This document shows positions 8,385 through 16,496 of a DNA stretch of 37,931 nt, piece by piece. A model generated the notes under the pieces. That model was not told the DNA's origin. It did not search any database and was given only the letters and a program-made list of their open reading frames with translations. A program made the position numbers and the translations under genes. Where the stretch lies: assembly GCA_034436045.1 (NCBI GenBank), contig DAOTVZ010000201.1, forward strand, positions 1-37,931, written 5' to 3'. Position 1 is the first letter of the stretch. Each line of letters begins with the position of its first letter. Source of the DNA: H111-94 sp034436045. GTDB taxonomy: Bacteria > Chloroflexota > Ktedonobacteria > Ktedonobacterales > Ktedonobacteraceae.

Positions 8385-10397
8385 ATGTCTCTAGCAAGAA
8401 ACGCTCCGGCCTTACTCCCAGGTGGAAATATCCGCAGCCTGCTGGCAAAGTGGATTATTGCACTGATTATCCCGTTGCTGGTATTTACATTTTGGGCAGG
8501 GGAGGCGATTATCAATACGGTGGTCTCTCCTGCGACCGCCCCGTCGGCGGTGCCGACCGATGTGGGATCACTGATACAGTCTGCGCTCTTTGCCGCCGTA
8601 GTCTATCTTGTGGTAATAGCGTTGGCAGGCTACGTGGTTGCTACTGATAGCGGGCGTGACAGATTCTGGAAAACCTGGCTTGATGTTGCCATTTTTGCGC
8701 TGGTTCCTCTCATTCTGATTATCTTTGCCGGGCAATTTGCCGGTGAAAATGCGCTGATTCTTGGCCTTGCTCTGAGCGTGGTTGTATGGGGTATTTATTT
8801 CCTGATCAGGAATCTGATCCAACGCAGATTACCGGCGGCAAGCAAACCGAGCAAGCAAGATATTTCTCCGGTAGCCGATCTTCCCCCCTCGGTAGTGAGG
8901 CAACGGGCGGTGCTAGGCTCCTTCTGGTTTGCGGTTGCGCTGGATGTGATCTGGTTGGTGATAGACCTGGTCTACTTCTTTAGCGGACAGATTGGGCTGA
9001 CCATACTGATCTGGGTGATTGTCCGCACGCTGCTTCTTCCTATCCTGGGCTACGCAATGGGGCGTTTCGCGGAAGCCTATATTATGTGGCGCGCCAATCG
9101 TGCTATGGCCGCTAAGGGAACAAATGGGACAGGTGGAGCGAAGAATGGTCAAAAAGAGGCGATCAATGCCAATCCAGGTAGTTCCAATGGACTGGCGCGG
9201 GCACGAGCGCGCATCATGAATGATCTGCCCTTGCGCAGTGCGGGGGCGCAGCGTTTCATGTTGACGTTGTTGATTGTGTTCTTGCTGTTCTATCCGGCCA
9301 TCGACCCATTTCTTTTCGGTTCAGGTCTTGATGGGCGTCTATCAGGTTATGGCGATGCGGGATATTATGTTATTCTGGCACTCGGTCTGAATATCGTGGT
9401 TGGTTTTGCTGGTTTGCTCGACCTGGGCTATGTGGCCTTTTTTGCCATAGGTTCCTATGTGTGGGGCTTTGTTGGTTCCAGTCAGTTTACTGTCATTACC
9501 GGCATACAGACCAACCTGCACGTTGTCTCCTGGCTTTTCTGGCCGATGTTGATTGTGACCGCATTGATTGCCGCTTTCTGGGGTGTGTTACTTGGTGCGC
9601 CAACCCTGCGTTTGCGCGGTGATTACCTGGCGATTGTTACCCTGGGGTTTGGTGAAATTGTGCCGGTTGTTTTCCTTGAAATGGATAAATACACCAATGG
9701 TTCTAACGGCATCGTTGGTGTCCAACCGCCTGCCTTTCCCGGTGCTAACTGGAATACCTCGACTCCTTATTATTACCTCATTCTGGCCTTGATCGTACTG
9801 GTTATCTTTGCCAATCTTCGCCTGCGTGACTCGCGTCTGGGGCGTGCCTGGGTGGCTATTCGTGAAGATGAGATCGCGGCCGCTTCGTCGGGGGTTAACC
9901 TTGTTAATACAAAATTGTTTGCCTTTGCGGCAGGTGCCTTCTTCTCCGGGCTGGCAGGCATGTATCACGCTGCTAAGCTAGGTGTGGTTTCGCCGGATAA
10001 TTTCAGCTTTGGTGATTCTGTGATTTATCTGGCAATGGTAGTCATTGGAGGTATCGGCAGTATTCCCGGCGTGATAGTTGGTGCGCTGGTGGTCTATTCG
10101 CTCAATGAGTTTCTGTTACCCAATCTGGATGCGGCCATGAACACCCCCGGTAGTGTACTCTATCCATTTCATCAGGCTATTACAAGCGTGATCCCTGGTT
10201 TTGCCTTTGAGAATATCCGCAATCTGATCTTTGGTGTCCTCCTGATTATCATTATGCTCTTCCGTCCTGAAGGACTGATTCCCAGTGCGCGACGTCGTAG
10301 GGAGTTGCATCGTGAGGAGCAGGATGAGGTTGAGATTGGGGCGTTGGATGTCAATCCTGGGGCACCGGGTTTTGAGTCAGAAATCCATGTCGAATAG
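8385..10397 (+). CDS. livM: Liv-type ABC transporter permease with N-terminal membrane extension
   Basis: The second pore subunit. Residues from about 286 to 670 are a normal LivM: YYVILALGLNIVVGFAGLLDLG, LRLRGDYLAIVTLGFGEIV, and SRLGRAWVAIREDEIAA, which is the coupling motif that contacts the ATPases. The first 285 residues are extra: about six hydrophobic segments (for example near 25-45, 65-85, 95-120, 125-145 and 190-235) and then a hydrophilic Gly/Asn/Lys-rich linker at about 245-285. E. coli LivM also has an N-terminal extension, but a much shorter one. The ATG at 8385 has GGAGTG 8 nt upstream. The ORF is unbroken, so the extension is part of the same polypeptide. Its role is unknown. 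Confidence 0.88.
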   Translation: MSLARNAPALLPGGNIRSLLAKWIIALIIPLLVFTFWAGEAIINTVVSPATAPSAVPTDVGSLIQSALFAAVVYLVVIALAGYVVATDSGRDRFWKTWLDVAIFALVPLILIIFAGQFAGENALILGLALSVVVWGIYFLIRNLIQRRLPAASKPSKQDISPVADLPPSVVRQRAVLGSFWFAVALDVIWLVIDLVYFFSGQIGLTILIWVIVRTLLLPILGYAMGRFAEAYIMWRANRAMAAKGTNGTGGAKNGQKEAINANPGSSNGLARARARIMNDLPLRSAGAQRFMLTLLIVFLLFYPAIDPFLFGSGLDGRLSGYGDAGYYVILALGLNIVVGFAGLLDLGYVAFFAIGSYVWGFVGSSQFTVITGIQTNLHVVSWLFWPMLIVTALIAAFWGVLLGAPTLRLRGDYLAIVTLGFGEIVPVVFLEMDKYTNGSNGIVGVQPPAFPGANWNTSTPYYYLILALIVLVIFANLRLRDSRLGRAWVAIREDEIAAASSGVNLVNTKLFAFAAGAFFSGLAGMYHAAKLGVVSPDNFSFGDSVIYLAMVVIGGIGSIPGVIVGALVVYSLNEFLLPNLDAAMNTPGSVLYPFHQAITSVIPGFAFENIRNLIFGVLLIIIMLFRPEGLIPSARRRRELHREEQDEVEIGALDVNPGAPGFESEIHVE

Positions 10398-10415
10398 TTG
10401 CGAATGGAGTCACAG

Positions 10416-11255
10416 ATGAGCGTTGCAGACGGGCAGGACATGCAGAATGGGACAAGACCCCCTCTCCTGGAGCTGGAGAATGTGACCAAGCAGTTTGGTG
10501 GCCTGGTTGCGGTAAAAGATCTTAATTTGCAGGTGTGGCCCCGCGAAATAGTCAGTATTATTGGGCCGAATGGTGCAGGAAAGACCACTGTGTTCAATCT
10601 AATTACTGGCATTTACGTTCCTACATCCGGCGATATTCGTTTGGAGGGTAAGTCAATTAAGGGGCTGAAGCCGGAGCAGATTGTGGCGGCGGGTATCACA
10701 CGCACATTTCAGAACATTCGCCTGTTTAACAATATGACAGTATTGGAGAACGTGCTGGTAGGTCAGCATACGCAGTTAAAAGCCTCGGTGTTGGGATCAT
10801 TATTTCGGACGCCGCAAGTGATGCAAGAGGAAGCTGAAGCGCGTAAGCGAGCTATCGAACTGCTGAGTTTCTTTGGACGTTCGCTGGTGGAGCGGCAGGA
10901 TGAGTATGTGATCAATCTCTCCTATGCCGATAAGCGTCGTGTCGAGATTGCGCGTGCGTTGGGTGCCAACCCCAGGCTGCTTTTGCTGGATGAGCCTACG
11001 GCGGGCATGAATGAGGCTGAGACGCTCGAAGCGGTCAGATATATTCGTCGCCTGCGGGATGAGTTGCATCTGACCATTTTATTGATCGAGCATAAACTGG
11101 CAGTCACTATGGGCATGTCTGACCGTATTGCCGTTCTCGATTATGGGCGCAAGATTGCCGAAGGGTTGCCGGATGAGATACGCCGTAATGAGCGGGTGAT
11201 CGCGGCCTACCTGGGAAAAGCGGCGAAGGCCGATGAAGAGCTTTCAGAGAGTTGA
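10416..11255 (+). CDS. livG: Liv-type ABC transporter ATPase LivG
   Basis: One of two ATPase subunits energising the importer. Walker A GPNGAGKTT, Q-loop region with the LivG-type TRTFQNIRLF, Walker B LLLLDEPTAGMN, and the switch His in LIEHK. The signature is LSYADKRR where LivG proteins usually have LSYGQQRR, so two signature positions differ. The ORF opens with a TTG right after the livM stop and has ATGs at 10404 and 10416; the ATG at 10416 has GGAG 6 nt upstream and was chosen (279 residues). Spacing from livM is 18 bp, consistent with one operon. Confidence 0.88.
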   Translation: MSVADGQDMQNGTRPPLLELENVTKQFGGLVAVKDLNLQVWPREIVSIIGPNGAGKTTVFNLITGIYVPTSGDIRLEGKSIKGLKPEQIVAAGITRTFQNIRLFNNMTVLENVLVGQHTQLKASVLGSLFRTPQVMQEEAEARKRAIELLSFFGRSLVERQDEYVINLSYADKRRVEIARALGANPRLLLLDEPTAGMNEAETLEAVRYIRRLRDELHLTILLIEHKLAVTMGMSDRIAVLDYGRKIAEGLPDEIRRNERVIAAYLGKAAKADEELSES

Positions 11256-11302
11256 GACACCGGACTGAGCCGGGATTGAGAGTGAAAAAACGGGAGAAGA
11301 CG

Positions 11303-12031
11303 ATGTCTACAACGATGTCTACGATGTTACGACTTGAGAACATAGATACGTATTATGGACCTAGTCAGGTGTTGCATAATGTTTCACTTGAAGTCAATAA
11401 GGGCGAAATAGTTTGTCTGCTGGGAGCGAATGCTGCCGGAAAAACGACGACCATGAAAACGATTTTTGGGCTGGTGCGTCCCAGAAATGGCTCAGTGCGG
11501 TTCGACGATAAGCCAATAGAGAGAAAATTGCCAGGCGATATTGTGCGTATGGGCTTGGTGCTGGTGCCTGAAGGGCGTCGTATCTTTTCCCGCATGACGG
11601 TACTGGAGAATCTGGAGATGGGCGCGTATAGCCGCAATAATCGGGCGGAGGTAAAGGCGGATCTGGAACGTGTCTGTGAAATTTTCCCACGTATTCGTGA
11701 GCGCCTCAAGCAGGTTGCCGGTACCATGTCTGGTGGTGAGCAGCAGATGTTAGCGATGGCGCGTGCGTTGATGTCACGTCCACGCATGATTTGTATGGAT
11801 GAGCCTTCGATGGGGCTTTCACCACTACTCGTGGAAACCGTCTTTAATACAATCACACGCATTCGCGCTGATGGTGTAACGATCTTTCTGGTGGAGCAGA
11901 ACGCCTCAATGGCACTGAGCCTGGCAGATAGAGGGTATGTGTTGCAGACGGGCAGAATTGTATTGAGTGATACTGCTGCTAATTTATTACAGAATGACCT
12001 GGTACGTCAAGCTTATCTTGGTGGGGCATAA
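11303..12031 (+). CDS. livF: Liv-type ABC transporter ATPase LivF
   Basis: The second ATPase subunit. Walker A GANAAGKTT (an Ala replaces the usual second Gly), LivF-type LVPEGRRIFSRMTVLENLEMG, signature MSGGEQQM, Walker B MICMDEPSMGLSP and the switch region FLVEQNA. An upstream TTG at 11252, overlapping the livG stop, would add 17 residues. The ATG at 11303 follows GGGAG by 6 nt and matches the family N-terminus, so it was preferred (242 residues). It is the last gene of the liv operon; an inverted-repeat element follows. Confidence 0.9.
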   Translation: MSTTMSTMLRLENIDTYYGPSQVLHNVSLEVNKGEIVCLLGANAAGKTTTMKTIFGLVRPRNGSVRFDDKPIERKLPGDIVRMGLVLVPEGRRIFSRMTVLENLEMGAYSRNNRAEVKADLERVCEIFPRIRERLKQVAGTMSGGEQQMLAMARALMSRPRMICMDEPSMGLSPLLVETVFNTITRIRADGVTIFLVEQNASMALSLADRGYVLQTGRIVLSDTAANLLQNDLVRQAYLGGA

Positions 12032-12057
12032 CAGATCATATATGGAGGAACCACCGG

Positions 12058-12205
12058 TAGGGACACGATTTATCACGCCTTTCCTGCTTTTACACATGTT
12101 CCCTGTTGTTTGTATAGAGCGTGCAGAATGATGCCGTTTGGAAGCGCGTTGTTCCACCAGGGATTACACGAATGCGAGGTTTAAACGTGATAAATCATGT
12201 CCTTA
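12058..12205. repeat. Candidate MITE-like or structured inverted-repeat element
   Basis: Nearly perfect 17-bp inverted repeats, GGACACGATTTATCACG (12061-12077) and CGTGATAAATCATGTCC (12186-12202), match at 16 of 17 positions and bound a 142-bp segment with no gene. TA dinucleotides lie symmetrically just outside both ends (12058-12059 and 12104 positions later at 12204-12205). An inner pair TCCCTG (12100-12105) / CAGGGA (12158-12163) could nest within. This suggests a Tc1/mariner or IS630-type miniature element, or a structured 3' RNA of the liv operon. Confidence 0.4.
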
Positions 12206-12225
12206 CGGATTACGTGAGATAGAGC

Positions 12226-12408
12226 TTACAGGTCATCCAGTTTTTTGTGTAGGGCCTCGATCTGTTCGATAATCTCCGCCAGAGTAGTAACGTGTAGTAA
12301 CTCCATCTGCTCGCGCAAACTTTCTAAGTGTTCCAACAGGTCAACGTCGTCAAAGTCCTCGTCGTCAAGATCATCCAGGGGATGCTTGTAAGCTTCAAAA
12401 GCAGCCAT
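12226..12408 (-). CDS. Small acidic coiled-coil protein, unknown function
   Basis: A 60-residue hypothetical protein. The N-terminal third is strongly acidic (HPLDDLDDEDFDDVDLLEHL) and the rest looks like an amphipathic helix or coiled coil (LESLREQMELLHVTTLAEIIEQIEAL, heptad-like leucines). It has no signal peptide or membrane segment. An in-frame TTG at 12417 is almost on top of the ribosome site; the ATG at 12408 has AGGAG about 10 nt upstream and was chosen. It sits between the liv operon element and the beta-propeller lipoprotein gene, on the same strand as the latter. A dimerising regulator or adaptor is possible but unsupported. Confidence 0.55.
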   Translation of the reverse strand: MAAFEAYKHPLDDLDDEDFDDVDLLEHLESLREQMELLHVTTLAEIIEQIEALHKKLDDL

Positions 12409-12525
12409 GGTGGTCAAGCTCCTTCCAAGAAAGGCATCTCCGTGTGAGACGAATATAATTTTATCCGGTTGATAACACCTTGTATATGTATACGGTACAT
12501 TTGGCTGATGGGTTGCTACAGGTTG

Positions 12526-13881
12526 CTATGAAAAGAGGAAAGAGGTGTTGGCATCTTCATATCCCCAGGCGGCCTGGCTGTCGTTGCCTCCGTCTACCAG
12601 AACGGGCTTGTTTTGCGCCTGGCCGTTATTTGTAATGGACACGATGTAGAGGCCCTCTCTGGATAAAATCTCCTGTCCTTGCCAGAGCTTTCGTCCGCGA
12701 GTGAGAAAGAGAAAACGTGTACTGTCGCTGGCCCAGATGGTGTTAGCAATGGGATGAAGCAACGTATCTACGCCGGGCAGAGGGGTTGCTTCGGTGAGAG
12801 ACGCGCCGGAGGGATCACTCAGCAGTATATGTTGCTGTCCAGTTGCTAATGAGATCAGGGTAAGTGTATGCAAGGCATCAAGCAGTAAAAACTGGCTGTT
12901 GGGCGACCAGTAGGGGATGCTCTGGCTTTCACCTTTGAAGGTCAGATGCGTATTATGTATAAGGTTAAGAATAGTATAGCTGGAACCAGTGCTATAGAGG
13001 ACGTTGTTGCCATCTGGTGCCCAGGCGAATTGTGTGCAGCGGCAAGTAGTGAGGGTCGATGTCTGCCCGCTGGCAGAACGGAGAACGAGCTGGACGTAGT
13101 GAGCGGCAAGTGAGGGGGGAGCAATGGCATAGAGCAGTGCAGGATGCTGATGCGCTGGTTGCCACAGCAGGCGTTCGAGTGTGGCGGGTAGTGGATGACC
13201 GGGTAGACTACCGTGCGATAGGTAGTGCTGGTTGGTACCGGCCAGCGTTGTAGTGAAGGCACCCTGGGCGGAATCACCGACGACAGTATTGGTGCCTGTG
13301 GCAACGGAGGGAATGGCGTAGCTGCTGGGCAATGTTTTTGTGGCGATGCCACCGGGCTGATCGTCCTGTGAAACGAGCCAGAGCGCTGTAGCGGGACTAT
13401 TCGCCGGGAGTGTTTCTTGACGATAAATAAAATGATCGCCGCCAGGATTCCAGAAAGGGTTGCTATAGCTGATGTTGGTGCTGGAGAACATATTGGGCAT
13501 AGGTGTGCCACCATTAATGCTGATCGTATTAATGGTGCTGGGAAGATCGCCCGGTTCCATGGTGAGTGGGTTGTTGGAGATATGCTTGCCTGCTGTAGTG
13601 CTGGCAAAAGTGGGGTCAAGTTGGCGGTAGACTAAGTACTGGTGCGAGGGGGACCAGCTATAGCTGAGAACAGGTAGTGAGTCGTTGACGATGGCGAAGG
13701 CTTCGGAGCCGTCGGGGTTGATTGTCCAGAGATGGCCGTTGCGGATGAAGGCGATTTCGTTGCTACCGGAATGGCCTGGAGTGCAAGCGACCAGGGTGGG
13801 GAGAGCGAGTAGTAGAAGGAGGGATAGATAAAGCAGAGGCAGCGTGTGCCACCGGCATGTTTTTTGTCGAGTTGTCTTCAT
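12526..13881 (-). CDS. WD40/TolB-like beta-propeller lipoprotein
   Basis: A predicted extracellular lipoprotein of 451 residues. The signal peptide has a basic start (MKTTRQKTCR), a leucine core and lipobox LVAC with Cys33. The mature part has repeated blade-like motifs of TolB/DPP-IV-type propellers: NEIAFIRNGHLWTINPDGSE, SYSWSPSHQYLVYR, QFAWAPDGNNVLYST, PYWSPNSQFLLLD and TIWASDSTRFLFLT. No catalytic domain is visible, so it may bind proteins or ligands at the cell surface. The ORF opens at an ATG at 13932, but the ATG at 13881 gives a proper signal peptide and avoids the upstream region of the divergent kinase. Neither start has a good ribosome site. Confidence 0.7.
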   Translation of the reverse strand: MKTTRQKTCRWHTLPLLYLSLLLLLALPTLVACTPGHSGSNEIAFIRNGHLWTINPDGSEAFAIVNDSLPVLSYSWSPSHQYLVYRQLDPTFASTTAGKHISNNPLTMEPGDLPSTINTISINGGTPMPNMFSSTNISYSNPFWNPGGDHFIYRQETLPANSPATALWLVSQDDQPGGIATKTLPSSYAIPSVATGTNTVVGDSAQGAFTTTLAGTNQHYLSHGSLPGHPLPATLERLLWQPAHQHPALLYAIAPPSLAAHYVQLVLRSASGQTSTLTTCRCTQFAWAPDGNNVLYSTGSSYTILNLIHNTHLTFKGESQSIPYWSPNSQFLLLDALHTLTLISLATGQQHILLSDPSGASLTEATPLPGVDTLLHPIANTIWASDSTRFLFLTRGRKLWQGQEILSREGLYIVSITNNGQAQNKPVLVDGGNDSQAAWGYEDANTSFLFS

Positions 13882-13982
13882 AGAAGGTATTTGCTTGCCG
13901 TCCTTTGGTGCTATTGAGAGATATGGTATCATATTTCGGACATATTATAACACCGGTTATTGTCTCATTTGCTGGAGTATGT

Positions 13983-15659
13983 GTGGAACTAAGACATTTT
14001 CTCCCCAAAGTGGTTTTCCGACCGCGACAGGGGCCACGGTGGCGACGTTACATTATTGATACAATGCTGGCGACATTGAGTGCGTTAGCAATGACGCTTG
14101 TGATTTATACCTGGCGGCTCTATCCAAATATTCCTAATATCTCGTTGCTCTATGTGTTGATTGTGATGGCGCTGGCGAGTACACGTGGGCGTTATGCTGC
14201 TATCGTCAATGCCGTAGTAGCGTTTCTGGCTTTCAACTTTTTTTTAGTGCAACCGATCTTTACCTTTGCGATTGCCAAATTTGATGAGTGGTTGGCGCTG
14301 GTGATCTTTCTAATTACGGCCATCATTACCGGGCAACTGGCCTCTGATTTACGCTGGCGGGCCGAGCAGGCGAGCCAGCGTGAACGTGAGGCGCGCGCGT
14401 TGTATCGCCTGGTGAGTGCCACGACGAAGGAGGAGAGCCTGGAGCGGCAACTCGAACTGGTAGCGAAGGCCATCGTAGATAGCTTTGCGGCGGCGGGTGT
14501 GCGTGATTGCGCTATTTTTTTACCGGGGCCTGACGAGGGGGTACGTTTGCTTGCCAGTGCATCGGTGGCGCTGCAACCGATACGCTTACGACAGAACGAA
14601 GAGAAGGAATTGAAGAAGGTCATAGATGAGCAAAAGATTGTGAATATTCGTTGGGATGAGATGATAGTTGGCGCGTCAGAGTCAGGTAGGGAGCGAAAAG
14701 GTAGGCGCAAGAAAACGGGATATCTCTATGAGCGTCTCTTTCCGCTCAAGGTGGGACAGCGGACCGTTGGTGTGGTAAGAATAACGGTGATGCAGCAGGA
14801 GCGTAGCGAGGAACTGTATGTGATTGATCAGGCGGGAGTTGGTACATCGCGCAATATCTTCTTCCTTTCCTTTTTAGATCAGGCGGCCTCGATTATTGAG
14901 CATGCTCGTCTGAATCAAGAAAGTATGCAGGTTGAGGTGTTGCGGAGGACAGATGAGTTGCGAGCGGCGCTGCTCTCTTCGGTTTCGCATGATTTGCGCA
15001 CGCCGTTGTCATCGATCAAGGCGGCGGCCAGTAGTTTGTTGCAGAAGGATGTGCAGTGGAGCGAGGAGGAGCGGCGTAGCTTTGCGATGGCGATTGAGCG
15101 CGAGGTAGATCGTTTGAATCGTCTGGTCAGTAATTTATTGGATATGTCGCGTATTGAGGGAGGGGCACTGCAACCGGAGAAAGAGTGGTATCCTATTGAT
15201 GAATTGATTCATGATGTGGTGAGTCATGTGCAGGCGCGTTCGGGCGAACGTGAGCATCCTATAATGGTGAGGATAGCGCAGGATTTGCCGCCGGTGCAAC
15301 TGGATTACTTGCAGATGGATCAGGTGCTAACCAATTTATTGGAAAATGCAATGCGCTACACGCCGGTTAATTCGCCCATTGAAATATATGCCCGTGTACA
15401 AAATGAGAAGATACTGGTCAGCGTGGCGGATCGTGGGCCGGGCATTCCACAAGGGGACGAGGAGCGCATTTTTGACAAATTTTATAGTGTTGCGACCGGT
15501 GAGCATAAGAAGCGCAAAGGTTTTGGGTTGGGATTGGCAGTTTGCCGGGGGTTGATCGAGGCGCATGGAGGGCGTATCTGGGCGGAGAATCGCGAGGGGG
15601 GAGGAGCCATCTTCTCTTTTACGTTGCCTTTGCAGACAGAGGTGTTGAGATATGAGTAA
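13983..15659 (+). CDS. KdpD-type sensor histidine kinase lacking the KdpD N-terminus
   Basis: Membrane sensor kinase of a two-component pair. After a short basic start come about three to four hydrophobic segments with DUF4118/KdpD features (ISLLYVLIVMALASTRGRYAAIV and FNFFLVQPIFTF), then a GAF-like domain (about 150-310), HisKA with SVSHDLRTPLSSIKAAASSLL (the KdpD-type phosphoacceptor His), and HATPase with NLLENAMRY, DRGPGIP and GFGLGLAVCRG. The N-terminal KdpD and USP domains found in E. coli KdpD are absent. The GTG at 13983 has GGAG 5 nt upstream and was chosen; ATG 13923 or TTG 13905 would extend it. The stop overlaps the regulator gene by 8 bp. Potassium or osmotic signal sensing is inferred from the family and from the KimA-type neighbour. 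Confidence 0.85.
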   Translation: MELRHFLPKVVFRPRQGPRWRRYIIDTMLATLSALAMTLVIYTWRLYPNIPNISLLYVLIVMALASTRGRYAAIVNAVVAFLAFNFFLVQPIFTFAIAKFDEWLALVIFLITAIITGQLASDLRWRAEQASQREREARALYRLVSATTKEESLERQLELVAKAIVDSFAAAGVRDCAIFLPGPDEGVRLLASASVALQPIRLRQNEEKELKKVIDEQKIVNIRWDEMIVGASESGRERKGRRKKTGYLYERLFPLKVGQRTVGVVRITVMQQERSEELYVIDQAGVGTSRNIFFLSFLDQAASIIEHARLNQESMQVEVLRRTDELRAALLSSVSHDLRTPLSSIKAAASSLLQKDVQWSEEERRSFAMAIEREVDRLNRLVSNLLDMSRIEGGALQPEKEWYPIDELIHDVVSHVQARSGEREHPIMVRIAQDLPPVQLDYLQMDQVLTNLLENAMRYTPVNSPIEIYARVQNEKILVSVADRGPGIPQGDEERIFDKFYSVATGEHKKRKGFGLGLAVCRGLIEAHGGRIWAENREGGGAIFSFTLPLQTEVLRYE

Positions 15660-16362
15660 AAGTGGAGCGCGTATACTGGTTGTAGATGACGAGATAGAGA
15701 TAGTACGAGCATTGCAGCGTAGTCTGACGGCGCATGGTTTTGAAGTTTTTACCGCTAATAGTGGTGAAGAGGCGCTAGACGAGATTATTCTGCATCGCCC
15801 TGACGTGATGCTACTAGACCTGGGATTACCAGGGATGAGTGGTCTGGAAGTGTGTAAGCAGGTGCGCACGACATCAAATTTGCCGATAATAGTCCTTTCG
15901 GTCAAGGGAACGGAGCGTGATAAGGTGTTGGCACTTGATCTGGGAGCCGATGATTACGTTTCCAAGCCGTTTGGCATTGACGAGGTGTTGGCGCGTGTGC
16001 GTGTGGCGTTACGCCACGCAGCTCAGGTACAGGCTGGTGTCGAGCCGTCGTTTGTAGCCGGGCCACTCAAGGTTGATTTTGCGCAGCGCCAGGTCATGGT
16101 GAATGGGCAGGAGGTGAAGCTCACGCCAACTGAATATGATCTCTTGAAGGTACTGATTAAAAATAGTGGCAAGATTATGACGCGACAGATGCTGTTATCG
16201 CAGGTATGGGGGTCGGGCTATGGGCGTGAGGCGCACTATCTGCATGTATACATTGGGCAGCTACGGCGTAAGATAGAACCGGACCCGACGCATCCGCGTT
16301 TTATTCTCACGATTTCCGGCGTGGGTTATCGTTTTAATAATGAAGATGAGGAAAAAACCTGA
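15652..16362 (+). CDS. OmpR/KdpE-type response regulator
   Basis: Cytoplasmic DNA-binding partner of the upstream kinase, overlapping it by 8 bp. The receiver domain (residues 1-120) has the acidic pocket DDE (13-15), phosphoacceptor Asp56 in VMLLDLGLPG and the conserved Lys in VSKPFG. The C-terminal winged helix (about 135-232) contains VKLTPTEYDLLKVL, MTRQMLLSQVWG and HYLHVYIGQLRRKIE, which match KdpE closely. 236 residues, normal length. Likely targets are the two carrier genes downstream, by analogy with KdpE control of K+ uptake; no kdpFABC genes are present in the window. Confidence 0.88.
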   Translation: MSKSGARILVVDDEIEIVRALQRSLTAHGFEVFTANSGEEALDEIILHRPDVMLLDLGLPGMSGLEVCKQVRTTSNLPIIVLSVKGTERDKVLALDLGADDYVSKPFGIDEVLARVRVALRHAAQVQAGVEPSFVAGPLKVDFAQRQVMVNGQEVKLTPTEYDLLKVLIKNSGKIMTRQMLLSQVWGSGYGREAHYLHVYIGQLRRKIEPDPTHPRFILTISGVGYRFNNEDEEKT

Positions 16363-16385
16363 AAAAAGAAAAATAAGCAACTTTA

Positions 16386-16414
16386 TTGACAAAAATTCAT
16401 TTTTGAAGTATATA
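16386..16414 (+). promoter_or_regulatory. Strong promoter reading into a perfect hairpin
   Basis: TTGACA (16386-16391), 17-bp spacer, TATATA (16409-16414), an excellent sigma-70 type match. The predicted transcript start is about 16421, the first base of the 20-bp inverted repeat. No coding gene follows on this strand, and transcription would run antisense into the 3' end of the APC carrier gene. Confidence 0.55.
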
Positions 16415-16420
16415 AGCAGT

Positions 16421-16466
16421 GCGTCGTGTTCTTTATCACCTCTTAAGGTGATAAAGAACACGACGC
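16421..16466. terminator. Perfect 20-bp inverted repeat between convergent genes
   Basis: Arms 16421-16440 and 16447-16466 are exactly complementary over 20 bp, starting GCGTCGTGTTC, with a 6-nt loop TCTTAA. It lies between the response regulator stop and the convergent APC gene stop (16497). It may be a bidirectional terminator, but neither strand shows a U-tract directly after the stem, so a processing site or small hairpin RNA is also possible. Confidence 0.6.
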
Positions 16467-16496
16467 GCTTGCTTGATATTTTCCCGCCAGTAATAC

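Noticed and set aside
11253..11255. TGA stops of livG and of the response regulator, pyrE and yggX-like genes as further selenocysteine codons
   Set aside because: None is preceded by Cys or followed by a conserved motif and an adjacent strong hairpin; each protein has normal length at its TGA.
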